DNA of 64,000 bases from Sporosarcina globispora (GCF_001274725.1 NZ_LGUF01000007.1:4592430-4656429), one strand, 5' to 3'. Shown: positions 8,209 through 16,247, counted from the stretch's first letter. Notes: generated from the sequence alone by a model not told the origin. Numbers and translations: made by a program.

Positions 8209-8432
8209 ATTTCTATCTCCTTTAATGTTTAAACATCACGTAATTTAGTGTATAAGTCTATAATCATTATCTTTTGTTTTCCCACATTTACAGGAAATAT
8301 GCCCGCTAATGGATACAAATATCGAGGATTGAAAAAATCGTCTTAATAGACTAGGATTGAGGATAAATTTGGGTGAATGGCTTTTTAAAAATAAGCGATT
8401 CACCCTATTGAATAATGGAAGCTTTCTTGCTT

Positions 8433-9173
8433 TTATGCTATAGACAATGGCCGCTTTGCAAACTGGGATAAATATTTCACATTAAGCCGGCTGTGCTGTG
8501 AAATTAGATAAGCATCCCTTGTAGCCCCTGGCTTTCTTAACGTATTAAGAGCTCTTATCATCCCTGCTTCGGTTTCCATTCCAACTCCATGTCCAAAGAA
8601 CATCCCACCGCCCAGAAAGACGGAATTCTCTCCAGTCCAAACTGGATGGTCATAATCAGGATTATAAAAATACACCACATCACCCGGTATAAAATTCCTG
8701 CCTCTCTTTGTAACAATTGATAAATCGTAATCATAATTCCAGTCCCATACAAGAAGCCCCTGGAATAATGTATTGAAGCGGCTGACAGAGATGGAATCCA
8801 ATACAGCTTTATAAAAAATCAGCACAATGGCTGTTGTACATTCAAAAGCATATTCCCAGCTGTTCGTAAATACATCCATAATCGCATCTGATGGTAAAAC
8901 ATACGGATCAAGCAGATATCCATATCTTGTCTTTCTCCATATCCGCGGATTAAAGCGCGATGTGTTAAAGGGTGCAAACTCAACTCGGCTCGCATGAAGC
9001 TGCCTGGCTGCTTTGATTATATTTTCTCTTAAGAGGATCTCAAACAGCAGTTCATGCATTGAATCATAATGATGCGTCTCAGGACTGGCCTCCAGAGCCG
9101 AATAAATTTCACGCTGAACTCCAAAAAAGCTTGAAGCCCCTGGTTTATTTTGATTATTCGAAAGGATAATCAT
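8433..9173 (-). CDS. tgl: Spore coat protein-glutamine gamma-glutamyltransferase Tgl
   Basis: Transglutaminase that cross-links spore coat proteins through glutamyl-lysine bonds late in sporulation. Length 246 aa matches B. subtilis Tgl (245 aa). The catalytic cysteine is in YAFECTTA (Cys112), and the Glu and His positions are in WTGENSVFLGGG (Glu182) and MFFGHGVGM (His195), shifted by 4-5 residues from the published Cys116/Glu187/His200 numbering as I recall it. No signal peptide, as expected for a protein made in the mother cell. Monocistronic; a sporulation (sigma-K) promoter is expected but I did not locate one with confidence. Confidence 0.95.
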   Translation of the reverse strand: MIILSNNQNKPGASSFFGVQREIYSALEASPETHHYDSMHELLFEILLRENIIKAARQLHASRVEFAPFNTSRFNPRIWRKTRYGYLLDPYVLPSDAIMDVFTNSWEYAFECTTAIVLIFYKAVLDSISVSRFNTLFQGLLVWDWNYDYDLSIVTKRGRNFIPGDVVYFYNPDYDHPVWTGENSVFLGGGMFFGHGVGMETEAGMIRALNTLRKPGATRDAYLISQHSRLNVKYLSQFAKRPLSIA

Positions 9174-9305
9174 TTTCTTCCCCCCTTCAAATGAACTTAT
9201 AGTAGCTTATGGATTCTATTGCAGGAGGGTTCCTTCATTATTTCTCTTCCTGCATTTTGCGTCCCTCAGCGTTATTTATTATCAGAAAATATCTTTTTTT
9301 TCTGA

Positions 9306-9920
9306 AATAAGCTTGCTTTTTATTCCAGATTCCTTGTACAATATTCCACATTCATAAGTTTCAGGGCGTTAGCTGCTGGAGGCCCAGCCGGGGTTGTGAA
9401 TGAAATTTCCAGCAGCCTTCTTGGTACATTTGGAGGAATCCTTGCTAAACTAGGAGTGATTATCATGCCGATTACAACCGGAGATACAGCTCTTCGTTCT
9501 TCAAGAATGATGCTGGCTGAATCACTATCATCTTTTATGAAATTGGATGGCAGGCGGAAGATTGTCATCACCACTTTATCTGTGGTTCTTCCAACTTTAT
9601 ACCTGGCAACAATCGATTACTCATTCTTATGGAGATATGCCGGGTGGACAAATCAGGTTACCGCCGCAGTCATGCTCTGGACAGCAACTATGTATCTTTT
9701 GAAGAAAAACAAATTCCACTGGATTTGCGGAGTGCCTGCATTGTTTATGACCAGTGTAGTTTCCACGTATATCTTCTATGCACCTGAAGGTTTTCAGATG
9801 GATTATCAACTATCGATGATAATCGGATCAGTCATTACACTTTTCATTGCCGGCTGGTATGTTTATCAGATAGTAAAGCATAGGCAGATGGGTAAGAACG
9901 CCAGCCTAAAAGCTGCTTAA
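9306..9920 (+). pseudogene. C-terminal remnant of a CstA-family peptide/pyruvate transporter
   Basis: The open frame encodes only the last part of a CstA-like carbon-starvation transporter. The family stretch ALAAGGPAGVVNEISSSLLG begins near 9366, upstream of any usable start, and continues through GVIIMPITTGDTALRSSRMM and several membrane helices to the C-terminus. Full-length CstA proteins have roughly 600-700 residues, so two thirds are missing, and the frame is closed by a TGA near 9303. There is no RBS or start where the homology begins. A terminator follows directly. I infer a 5' deletion; a short translation from the GTG at 9396 is conceivable but would lack most of the transporter. 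Confidence 0.85.
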
Positions 9921-9925
9921 AGCTA

Positions 9926-9968
9926 TAAAAAATGCACCTCTCTCACAAGAGTTAAGGTGCATTTTTTT
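9926..9968 (+). terminator. Intrinsic terminator after the cstA remnant
   Basis: Stem AAATGCACC/GGTGCATTT followed by seven T. Confidence 0.85.
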
Positions 9969-10075
9969 ATTGGCTGATATCTTTCAACCCAATCCTCTTT
10001 TTTAGATTTAGTTGTTAAACGCTTGCTTGACTTTCTATTCAGTTTGGCCTGTACTCTGAATATCAGTGCGGCTAC

Positions 10076-10100
10076 GTTTTACTCTTCTTTAACCGGGTAT
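10076..10100 (+). promoter_or_regulatory. Sigma-B-type promoter
   Basis: GTTTTA (10076-10081), a 13-nt spacer and GGGTAT (10095-10100) match the sigma-B general-stress consensus, 31 nt before the ATG of the first small gene. The downstream pseudogene belongs to a family with a known sigma-B member (YdaG), which fits. Confidence 0.65.
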
Positions 10101-10131
10101 TGAAAACTAGCTGATAAAGGAGGTTTTTACT

Positions 10132-10254
10132 ATGGCAGATAAAAGCAAGGCAGGAAAAAATCATTCTATAAAACAAGAGAAAAAGAAAGAAAACACCTAA
10201 GATATCGAGCCCCAAAAAGAGCCTGAAAAACCACAGGAAGAGAACCGGAATTAA
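10132..10254 (+). pseudogene. Small lysine/glutamate-rich gene interrupted by an in-frame stop
   Basis: After an AAAGGAGG ribosome binding site, an ATG opens a frame starting MADKSKAGKNHS that stops at TAA (10198-10200) after 22 codons. The same frame continues without a break as DIEPQKEPEKPQEENRN to a second TAA at 10252-10254. Composition (Lys, Glu, Pro) is the same on both sides, so this looks like one 40-codon gene hit by a nonsense change, possibly GAA to TAA. Its MADK start resembles the next gene. Alternatively only the 22-residue peptide is made. Function unknown. Confidence 0.6.
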
Positions 10255-10268
10255 GGAGGACGACTAAA

Positions 10269-10535
10269 ATGGCAGACAAAAACATTCAGGGTGGGAAGAT
10301 GGATAACCCAGAACAATATAAAACTGAAAAAGAAAGCTTATTTGATAAGCATGAAAGCGAAAGGAATGTCGACCCGCTTCCAGTAGAGGACCTAAGACAA
10401 GAAAAAGCAGAAGAAAAAAACGGCTCAAAAATAAAGAACAGCTCTTCTACAGAGGAAAAGTACAAAGCGGATTTTGAAACGATAAAAAAGAAAAAGCTGT
10501 TTGGCGAAAAATACGACGATGGAACAAGCACCTAA
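10269..10535 (+). CDS. Small highly charged protein, probable general-stress gene (88 aa)
   Basis: Unrecognised protein, strongly hydrophilic (Lys, Glu, Asp, Ser), with no hydrophobic core and likely disordered or helical in solution. It begins MADKNIQGGKMDNPEQYKTE; the MADK opening is shared with the interrupted gene just upstream. AAGGAGGACG lies 8 nt before the ATG. It is the middle gene of what looks like a three-gene unit behind a sigma-B-type promoter; both its neighbours are damaged while this frame is intact. No function can be assigned. Confidence 0.65.
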   Translation: MADKNIQGGKMDNPEQYKTEKESLFDKHESERNVDPLPVEDLRQEKAEEKNGSKIKNSSSTEEKYKADFETIKKKKLFGEKYDDGTST

Positions 10536-10550
10536 GAAAGGCAGGAAAAT

Positions 10551-10815
10551 ATGAGTCAAAATGAACTGATGGAAAAAATCATTAACTGGAAAACAGTAAA
10601 ATAGGCACCCTTTCATCTGTAAAAAACAATAAACCCTATTCCCGCTAGGAGCTATCAAAGAATCGAATGAGTTAAAAGAAAAACTATGGAACGATAATAT
10701 GAAACCATGGTTTGATGGTCTGAATGATTCCAATTATATCGTTCTTAAAATTAAGCCGGATAAAATAACACTTATGAACTCAAAGGAAAATTGTCCAATA
10801 ACACTCTATTTGTAA
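10551..10815 (+). pseudogene. Broken pyridoxamine-5'-phosphate-oxidase-like general stress gene (YdaG type)
   Basis: Three pieces of one gene remain. The start reads MSQNELMEKIIN with a ribosome binding site; the continuation KIGTLSSVKNNKPYSR lies in another frame (a one-base-type frameshift near 10587), then hits a stop. The last piece, IKESNELKEKLWNDNMKPWF and on to SNYIVLKIKPDKITLMNSK, corresponds to the C-terminal third of the family. About 40-50 codons of the middle, including the flavin-binding core, are gone. Relatives are general stress protein 26-like, flavin-binding PNPOx-fold proteins of about 140 aa. The sigma-B-type promoter at 10076-10100 suits this assignment. Confidence 0.8.
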
Positions 10816-10859
10816 AAATGACGCCTGGCACCGAAATAAAGTGCCGGCGTCATTTTTTT
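10814..10859 (+). terminator. Intrinsic terminator of the stress unit
   Basis: Stem ATGACGCC-GGCAC/GTGCC-GCGTCAT followed by seven T. Confidence 0.92.
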
Positions 10860-10922
10860 AATGCTATCTTTACCTGAGTATTGGCTTCAGATTATTAGCA
10901 AAATATTTTTAAGCAATGACTT

Positions 10923-11486
10923 TTATTTAATGATCTTATTAAAATCTTTATAGCGGCTCAAATAGTAATCTGCTCCCGGGGTTCTATTCTGAAAGAGGCA
11001 GGTCCTTATCCCAAGTTTCTTTGCCGGCAGAATGTCTATTACCCTATCCCCTATTACTAAATCAATCTTATGTTTATCATGCAAAAACTCGTAAGAAGCA
11101 GTGTGAGGTTTTCGGGGAAATCCATCGTCTCCAGCTACCATATCAGTGAAATATCCATTTAAATTATGGTAAGAGAGTATGGACAGGACATCATCTCTTT
11201 CCTTATGTGTCATAATAACATTCTTATCAGCAATCTTTAATACATGCTCAACCTCAGGAAAAGGCATTAAATCTTGAGGCCTCAGCTTTCTTGCCTCCAT
11301 TCTGACCGTCTTCACCTGGTCTTCATTCAGACTAAAATGCTGAAAAGCGTTGCCGAAAGAGACCTTTAACTGCAAATAAATTTCTTCATCCGAAATTTTC
11401 TGATCTCCCAATACTCCCCTTACAATCTCTGTGTAGGCTGGGTATGTATCAAATAAAGTGCCATCAAAATCCCAGAGTATATTCAA
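10923..11486 (-). CDS. HAD-superfamily phosphatase, function unassigned
   Basis: Haloacid-dehalogenase-type hydrolase of 187 aa. Seen: motif I DFDGTLFDTYPAY (residues 6-18, nucleophile Asp6), a helical cap, motif II as IMTHKERD (Thr in a strand end), a lysine region PRKPHTASY, and motif III GDRVIDILPAKKLGI where the common GDxxxD pattern is kept with Asp at the first and sixth positions. This looks like subfamily IA, phosphoglycolate or beta-phosphoglucomutase-like. The start is TTG with GGGGAG upstream. It is monocistronic. The substrate cannot be deduced; a nucleotidase or sugar-phosphate phosphatase is possible. Confidence 0.8.
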   Translation of the reverse strand: MNILWDFDGTLFDTYPAYTEIVRGVLGDQKISDEEIYLQLKVSFGNAFQHFSLNEDQVKTVRMEARKLRPQDLMPFPEVEHVLKIADKNVIMTHKERDDVLSILSYHNLNGYFTDMVAGDDGFPRKPHTASYEFLHDKHKIDLVIGDRVIDILPAKKLGIRTCLFQNRTPGADYYLSRYKDFNKIIK

Positions 11487-11680
11487 CAGGCTTCTCCCCT
11501 TCCTAAAGTATTTTTATCCCCTTACTTAAGTTATTATACTTGAATTCAATCTATTAAACTGGTTTTCCATTGTAAGTAAATTACTTTGACAAACCTATAG
11601 CACAATGCTAATTTAATAGCTATAAGACTTAAAAAAAAGGCCCTGGTGTTATTAGGACAATTTTTAAAGGATGAATAAAA

Positions 11681-11917
11681 ATGGATAAAGAAATTATAAA
11701 GATAATCAGAAAAAGCTATAACATGACACAGCGCGATTTCGCAAGAGTTGTCAGCTGCAGTTTCTCTTTAATTGCTCTGGTTGAAGTTGGCAAGAGAAGG
11801 GTTACTGCTGATCTTGAAAACAAAATCAAAAGTGCTTTTGACCTCGACGAGCAGCAGATGCAGTCACTCGCTTCCCTTGTTTCAGAAATCAGCAAAGGTG
11901 TTCCACCCTTCATGTAA
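11681..11917 (+). CDS. XRE-family helix-turn-helix small regulator (78 aa)
   Basis: Protein consisting of one Cro/C1-type HTH: residues 5-60 show the pattern IIRKSYNMTQRDFARVVSCS (helices 1-2), a recognition helix around SFSLIALVEVGKRRVT and two closing helices. A 15-residue tail follows. A short AAAGG-type RBS precedes the ATG. Such one-domain XRE proteins are DNA-binding repressors, often of mobile origin, but no phage, toxin or plasmid gene lies next to it. Its target is unknown, perhaps its own promoter. Confidence 0.72.
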   Translation: MDKEIIKIIRKSYNMTQRDFARVVSCSFSLIALVEVGKRRVTADLENKIKSAFDLDEQQMQSLASLVSEISKGVPPFM

Positions 11918-12064
11918 AGAATCATGCCTTGCTTAAAGACCTTCCCTTAGTTCCGTTCAAAAATGCAGCCGGCATATAAATTAGGCATTTGCCGTGTCTC
12001 TCCGCCCATTTATGCATAAATTTTAAGGAGTTTTAGGACTTTTGCATAAAAAGGAGAGTGCACA

Positions 12065-12355
12065 ATGTATCCATATGGCTATTATCAAGGTTATCTTCCT
12101 CAGCCAGCAGCCCACTTCACCCCTGAGTATGAATTTCAGCAGTTCGAACCATATGATTCTGACAGACAGCCGCAGCAGCTCGAAAGAAGGGTTACTGCAT
12201 TGGAAAGGCAAAATCAGGAACAGTCCAGAGAAATCACCCGGCTTAACAGGCAGCTGGTAAACTTAACAGACCAGGTTAAAATGCTGAACCAGACTGTTGA
12301 CCGCCATACGAGAAGGCTTAATCGGTTACCAGAGGCTCCGAGCAGCAGAAAATAG
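12065..12355 (+). CDS. Tyrosine-rich protein with coiled-coil C-terminus (96 aa)
   Basis: Unrecognised. The first 40 residues are rich in Tyr, Pro, Gln and Phe (MYPYGYYQGYLPQPAAHF), the rest is a charged coiled coil with heptads (about 41-90, RRVTALERQNQEQSREITRL). This two-part layout, with a low-complexity aromatic head and a coiled coil, is common among spore coat and crust proteins, so a spore-surface role is a plausible but unproved reading. The AAAGGAGAG ribosome binding site is good. Two intrinsic hairpins follow, suggesting a single-gene transcript. Confidence 0.7.
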   Translation: MYPYGYYQGYLPQPAAHFTPEYEFQQFEPYDSDRQPQQLERRVTALERQNQEQSREITRLNRQLVNLTDQVKMLNQTVDRHTRRLNRLPEAPSSRK

Positions 12356-12371
12356 ACTTAATATCCCTTTT

Positions 12372-12394
12372 ACCCCATTTGATGGGGAATTTTA
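12372..12394 (+). terminator. Short terminator-like hairpin
   Basis: CCCCAT/ATGGGG with a 3-nt loop, then AATTTT. Confidence 0.55.
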
Positions 12395-12438
12395 AAGATT
12401 GACTTTTTGCGGAGAGACCTTAGAAATAACAATTAATC

Positions 12439-12472
12439 GCCCCAATCGCTTAGTGATTGGGGCTTTAATTTT
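12439..12472 (+). terminator. Terminator-like hairpin
   Basis: GCCCCAATC/GATTGGGGC with a 7-nt loop, followed by TTTAATTTT. Confidence 0.75.
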
Positions 12473-12518
12473 CCTTATTAGATTAGTTGGCAGACTCTGG
12501 GATTATTATTCGAAGCTG

Positions 12519-12726
12519 TATCATGTTCGGTCTACATTCGGCAAACCCCTGTGTATCCTGTCTAAAGCTGTCTTGTGTTCGGACACCAACAGGAAAATTC
12601 CTGGGCCACCTGTCCGAACCTGCCTTGTGTTCGGACAATAACAGGGAAATTCCCTCCTCATACTGTCGAACCAACCTCGTTTCCGGACAAAGGAAATAGC
12701 CCATCCGAATACTCCTCCGAAATTGG
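12519..12726. repeat. Four degenerate 52-bp tandem units with inverted GTTCGG motifs
   Basis: The motif (T)GTTCGG(ACA) recurs at 12525, 12577, 12629 and, as TTCCGG, 12681: exactly 52 bp apart each time. Each unit also has a late CTGTCYRAAC-like element, the reverse complement of the motif (for example TGTCCGAAC at 12611), so each repeat can fold. Units share AACAGGRAAATTCC. The block lies between a terminator and the convergent exonuclease gene, outside any believable CDS. Confidence 0.85.
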
Positions 12727-12737
12727 CCTTTTCCTTT

Positions 12738-13466
12738 TTAGCCAAACCTGGCGAGGCGCTCATAAACCTCTTTTAAGTTTGAGTATCCTAATTTATGGAC
12801 TTGTTCAATCAAGCGGCACCATAAGAGAGCAGTCAGCTTTGCATCCCCCAGCGCGTGATGACGGTTCGCCACAGGAATGCTATAAAATTCACAAAGTTCT
12901 TCTAATCTCCATAATGCTCTATTGGAATCAGCTATCCTATAAAGGAAGGATGTATCTAATATCCTATACTTGAATGGCGTGCGGAAAAGCTTCCAGCAGC
13001 TATGCTGCATAAAGCTTTTCTCGTGGTTCGCATGATGGGCCACAAGCGGCATATCCTTAATAAATTCAAAGAAGCTAATCAATACCTCCGAGAGGGGAGG
13101 CGCTTTTTCTAAATCATCCTCAGATAAACCTGTCAGCTCCTTTACTTCATTTGAAAGAGGCTTTTCGAATTGAACAAGTGAATAAAAACTGTCTTCACTG
13201 ACTTTCCCTTTAATAATTTTAACCGCACCAATCGATATAATTTGATCCCCTTTATCTGGATAAAATCCAGTTGTTTCAATATCAAAGACTGCCACATTTA
13301 AATTTCCGATTGGAATGGCCATTGAATCGGTATTCTCCAGTTCCCTCTGCATTTGCCTTATAAAGGCTATATGCTGAGGATTTTGACTATTCATGCCACC
13401 GAACATATTAGTTTGAAGTTTTCCCTGAATTCCTCTGACAAATTGGACAAAAGGGTTGAATCCCAT
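12738..13466 (-). CDS. DEDDh 3'-5' exonuclease (DNA polymerase III epsilon-like)
   Basis: Nuclease that removes nucleotides from 3' ends of DNA or RNA. Seen: ExoI motif FDIETTGFYPD (about residues 59-69), ExoII in LVAHHANHEKSF, and ExoIII HHALGDAKLT with the conserved His and Asp, giving the full DEDDh set. Length 242 aa. The first 50 residues are not part of the fold and may bind a partner. Its start overlaps the stop of the DUF294 gene, so the two are translationally coupled. Unlike epsilon it is not tied to a polymerase here; the pairing with DUF294 and an ammonium transporter is the only clue to its role. Confidence 0.88.
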   Translation of the reverse strand: MGFNPFVQFVRGIQGKLQTNMFGGMNSQNPQHIAFIRQMQRELENTDSMAIPIGNLNVAVFDIETTGFYPDKGDQIISIGAVKIIKGKVSEDSFYSLVQFEKPLSNEVKELTGLSEDDLEKAPPLSEVLISFFEFIKDMPLVAHHANHEKSFMQHSCWKLFRTPFKYRILDTSFLYRIADSNRALWRLEELCEFYSIPVANRHHALGDAKLTALLWCRLIEQVHKLGYSNLKEVYERLARFG

Positions 13467-14449
13467 TATCCTGCACCCTTTTCAATGGCCCTAACCACAA
13501 ACTGATGAAGCTTTTTGCCACTCTTTAAAATATTCTTCAGTTCATTTCTTTCTGATTTTGATAAGGTTGTCAGCTGAATGTAGTGGGTATCATCATAGGC
13601 ATCTGTTTGCCTGTATGACTGAAGCCTCCATTTTAACAAAGCAGCAAAAATTTTTTTATATTTACCCATTTCCTCCTCATAGCCATTCATTTCTTCGAGC
13701 TTACTCATTCGGGCAATAGTGGATGTGTCCAATATACCTTCTTTGACAGCAAGAATTCTAACCGCATTTACATAAGGAATAAATGCGGCATATTTTAGAT
13801 CCAGATCCCCTTGATGGCTCCCCTTTTCCTCTGCCAGAAGCTGGCCAAATGGACCAACAGATTTTTTTATATGCATGCTGGTCTCCATCATCCTGGTCAG
13901 CAAATGGGAGCTTTTTTGAATGTTTAGGTGGATAAAGGACTTCAATTCATCTATATACTCCTCTTGACCTGCCAGAACTCTGCTGTCATAGAAAATGTGG
14001 AGATTTCTTATTGTCTGCAGACTCTCCTCCTGCATCCATACTTGGATTTGCTTTTTCCATTTAGAACGCGATTTGCACCACAGCGGATTTGAACACATTA
14101 CATTTCCTTCGCAATATGGATATCCAACTGCCTGGAGACCTTTTGATATTTCCTCCCCCAGCTGCAAGAAATAAACTTCTGCTTCTGTCTCTCCCGGTTC
14201 AAACACCAATCCATGGTCCTGATCACTCAGAAAGCCCTGTTCCTTTCTCCCTCCGCTTCCCATTGTAAACCAGGCAAATTTCCATGAAGGTGATCTTTCT
14301 ATGTTTACTCGCTCCAAAGCTATGTTAAAAACAGCTCTCATGATTAGGTCGTGAAATCCATTCAAAGCATCGGCATCCCAACGATATTTATTAATCTGTT
14401 CCTCTTTCCACTTTTTCAGGGATTGATAAGAATTAAATGATGATTCCAT
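13466..14449 (-). CDS. DUF294-type putative nucleotidyltransferase
   Basis: Member of the DUF294 nucleotidyltransferase-like group, related to the GlnD uridylyltransferase fold. The catalytic-type motif GSGGRKEQGFLSDQDHGLVF (around residue 74) has the G-S/G pattern followed by D-x-D. The rest is helical, as in the family's C-terminal substrate-binding domain. CBS or cyclic-nucleotide sensor domains, often fused in larger relatives, are absent. I chose the ATG at 14449, which has AAAAGGAAG upstream; the TTG at 14476 would place the start next to the amtB stop. It lies between amtB and the exonuclease. A nitrogen-signalling role is inferred from context only. Confidence 0.78.
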   Translation of the reverse strand: MESSFNSYQSLKKWKEEQINKYRWDADALNGFHDLIMRAVFNIALERVNIERSPSWKFAWFTMGSGGRKEQGFLSDQDHGLVFEPGETEAEVYFLQLGEEISKGLQAVGYPYCEGNVMCSNPLWCKSRSKWKKQIQVWMQEESLQTIRNLHIFYDSRVLAGQEEYIDELKSFIHLNIQKSSHLLTRMMETSMHIKKSVGPFGQLLAEEKGSHQGDLDLKYAAFIPYVNAVRILAVKEGILDTSTIARMSKLEEMNGYEEEMGKYKKIFAALLKWRLQSYRQTDAYDDTHYIQLTTLSKSERNELKNILKSGKKLHQFVVRAIEKGAG

Positions 14450-14483
14450 CCTGGCACTTCCTTTTAGGAAGCTCAAGTCTTAC

Positions 14484-15752
14484 TTACGAGCTTAACCTTT
14501 TGTTTTCATCAGCCATGAAGACTTCCGGATATCCATAGCTTCCATGTTCACTTAAATCCAATCCCATAATTTCTTCTTCCTCTGTTACCCGAAGTCCTCC
14601 CACTACTTTCTTGGCAGCTGCCAAAATAATAAATGATACAGCAAAAGCATAAAGACCGGAGACTGCTACACCCATAAACTGGACTCCCAGCTGTTCAAAA
14701 CCTCCCCCATAAAACAATCCCGGCTTTCCGACTGCTGCCAATTCAGGTGTTGCAAAGAATCCAGTAGATAATGTTCCCCAAACCCCAGCTGCACCGTGAA
14801 CAGATAGAGCAAAGATAGGATCATCGATTTTTCTCTTTTCAAAGAAACGCACACTGTAGAATACAAGGATTCCTGCTACAAGCCCTATGACAACAGCTGC
14901 CCATGTATCAACAAAAGCACAAGAAGCTGTAATAGCCACCAGACCTGCCAGAGCTCCATTTAACATTGTCGGCACATCGGATTTCCCCATGACCATCCAG
15001 GAAATAATCAGTGCTGATACTGCACCTGCTCCGGCAGCAAGATTTGTGTTAAGAGCTACAAATCCAAAGAACCCATCTTCCACAGTCAATGTGCTTCCAG
15101 CGTTAAACCCGAACCAGCCAACCCAAAGTATCAGCACACCCAGGGCTGTATATACTTGGTTATGACCATAGATATTGTTAGCTGTACCATCCTTGTTAAA
15201 TTTCCCAATTCGGGGCTTTAGTAAAATAGTAGCGGCCAAGGCAGCCATAGCACCTGTTAAGTGAACAACTGTCGAACCAGCAAAGTCCTGCTTGCCGTGT
15301 TCTGCAAGCCAGCCTCCTCCCCAAATCCAATGTGCAACGACAGGATAAACAATAGCAGAAAATAATACGGTGAAAATGAGGTAAACGGATAGTTTTGCAC
15401 GTTCAGCAAATCCGCCTAGCGCAATCGTGATGGCAATACCGGCAAATGCCAGCTGAAATACGAAGAATACCGAAGAAGATAAGCCCATCCCGTCAAGTTC
15501 AGAACCTGAGTAAAAGAAATTTGAAAGACCAACCAGGAAATTTGCATTATCACCAAATATGAAACCAAAGCCCACGGCCCAAAACACCAAGGATGCTGAA
15601 CCAAAGGTAAATATCGTTTTTCCCGCTATATGCCCTGCATTCTTCATCCTGGTCGAACCGGCTTCCAGCATAATAAAACCGCCCAGCATGAAGATTACTA
15701 AAATTGCTCCCATCATTACCCACAGACTGTTCATTAAATATGTGGCATCCAA
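14484..15752 (-). CDS. amtB: Ammonium transporter AmtB/NrgA
   Basis: Channel for ammonium in the cell membrane. The protein (422 aa) has eleven predicted helices and the family signatures, for example GGFIMLEAGSTRMKNAGHI near the N-terminus and the GAxGxVxALI- and SVHGAAGVWG-like stretches. It begins with TTG, 7 nt after GGGAGGA. No GlnK/NrgB gene follows; instead DUF294 and an exonuclease are downstream. A TnrA/GlnR box lies upstream, so it should be induced when nitrogen is limiting, as nrgA is in B. subtilis. Whether the two downstream genes share this control depends on read-through, since no terminator separates them. Confidence 0.95.
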   Translation of the reverse strand: MDATYLMNSLWVMMGAILVIFMLGGFIMLEAGSTRMKNAGHIAGKTIFTFGSASLVFWAVGFGFIFGDNANFLVGLSNFFYSGSELDGMGLSSSVFFVFQLAFAGIAITIALGGFAERAKLSVYLIFTVLFSAIVYPVVAHWIWGGGWLAEHGKQDFAGSTVVHLTGAMAALAATILLKPRIGKFNKDGTANNIYGHNQVYTALGVLILWVGWFGFNAGSTLTVEDGFFGFVALNTNLAAGAGAVSALIISWMVMGKSDVPTMLNGALAGLVAITASCAFVDTWAAVVIGLVAGILVFYSVRFFEKRKIDDPIFALSVHGAAGVWGTLSTGFFATPELAAVGKPGLFYGGGFEQLGVQFMGVAVSGLYAFAVSFIILAAAKKVVGGLRVTEEEEIMGLDLSEHGSYGYPEVFMADENKRLSS

Positions 15753-15804
15753 TTGTAATTCCTCCCTATAATCGATTTTGATGTGAGATGAATTATGATT
15801 ATGA

Positions 15805-15821
15805 TGTTACATTTTCTCACA
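15805..15821 (-). promoter_or_regulatory. TnrA/GlnR binding site upstream of amtB
   Basis: On the minus strand the sequence reads TGTGAGAAAATGTAACA, a perfect match to TGTNA-N7-TNACA, 53 bp before the amtB start. Nitrogen-limitation control of the operon is inferred. Confidence 0.85.
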
Positions 15822-15895
15822 TTAATTAATTTAATCCTTATTTTACTCCTATTTTCTAATATGTCAATCCGTTTTTTGAAAATTAACAATATTTA

Positions 15896-15912
15896 CGTTA
15901 TATAACCTAACA
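15896..15912 (-). promoter_or_regulatory. Possible second TnrA/GlnR site
   Basis: TGTTAGGTTATATAACG fits TGTNA-N7-TNACA with one mismatch at the last base. It is about 75 bp upstream of the first box. Confidence 0.45.
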
Positions 15913-16031
15913 TAAAGTTTTGTCAGTTCATAAAACTGATTGGAAATTTTATTCTGTATCTGTCTTTCATCAATCGGTTAAGTTAAAAACGAGCATTTAT
16001 TTGCTCAAATATTCGTCGGGAGTGATGTATC

Positions 16032-16226
16032 ATGGCAAGAAACAAACTTTTGGTACCCGGTGCAGAGAATGTATTGGATCAAATGAAAGAGGAAATTGCC
16101 AATGAGTTTGGAGTTCAGCTTGGTGCTGATACGACCGCACGAGCAAACGGCTCTGTCGGCGGAGAAATGACGAAACGCCTTGTCGCAATGGCAGAACAGC
16201 AGCTTAAAAACCAGCAAAATCAGTAG
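16032..16226 (+). CDS. Alpha/beta-type small acid-soluble spore protein
   Basis: SASP that coats spore DNA and protects it from UV and heat, then is degraded on germination. Its 64 residues carry both family signatures: the germination-protease site ([32 protein letters not shown] region, cleavage after the Glu of EIA) and the C-terminal [15 protein letters not shown] helix. The start is the ATG at 16032 with GGAGTG upstream. It is a single gene with its own terminator. Expression is expected in the forespore under sigma-G; I did not find a convincing sigma-G promoter by eye. Confidence 0.96.
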   Translation: MARNKLLVPGAENVLDQMKEEIANEFGVQLGADTTARANGSVGGEMTKRLVAMAEQQLKNQQNQ

Positions 16227-16247
16227 ACCATGTTTTTTGCCGGGATG

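Noticed and set aside
9320-9574. Minus-strand 84-codon frame opposite the CstA remnant
   Set aside because: It is the antisense of a clear transporter remnant and has no RBS.
12399-12973. Several frames over the 52-bp repeat array, and a possible CRISPR interpretation
   Set aside because: The frames only reflect repeat periodicity. The repeats are degenerate along the full unit, have no distinct spacers and no cas genes nearby.
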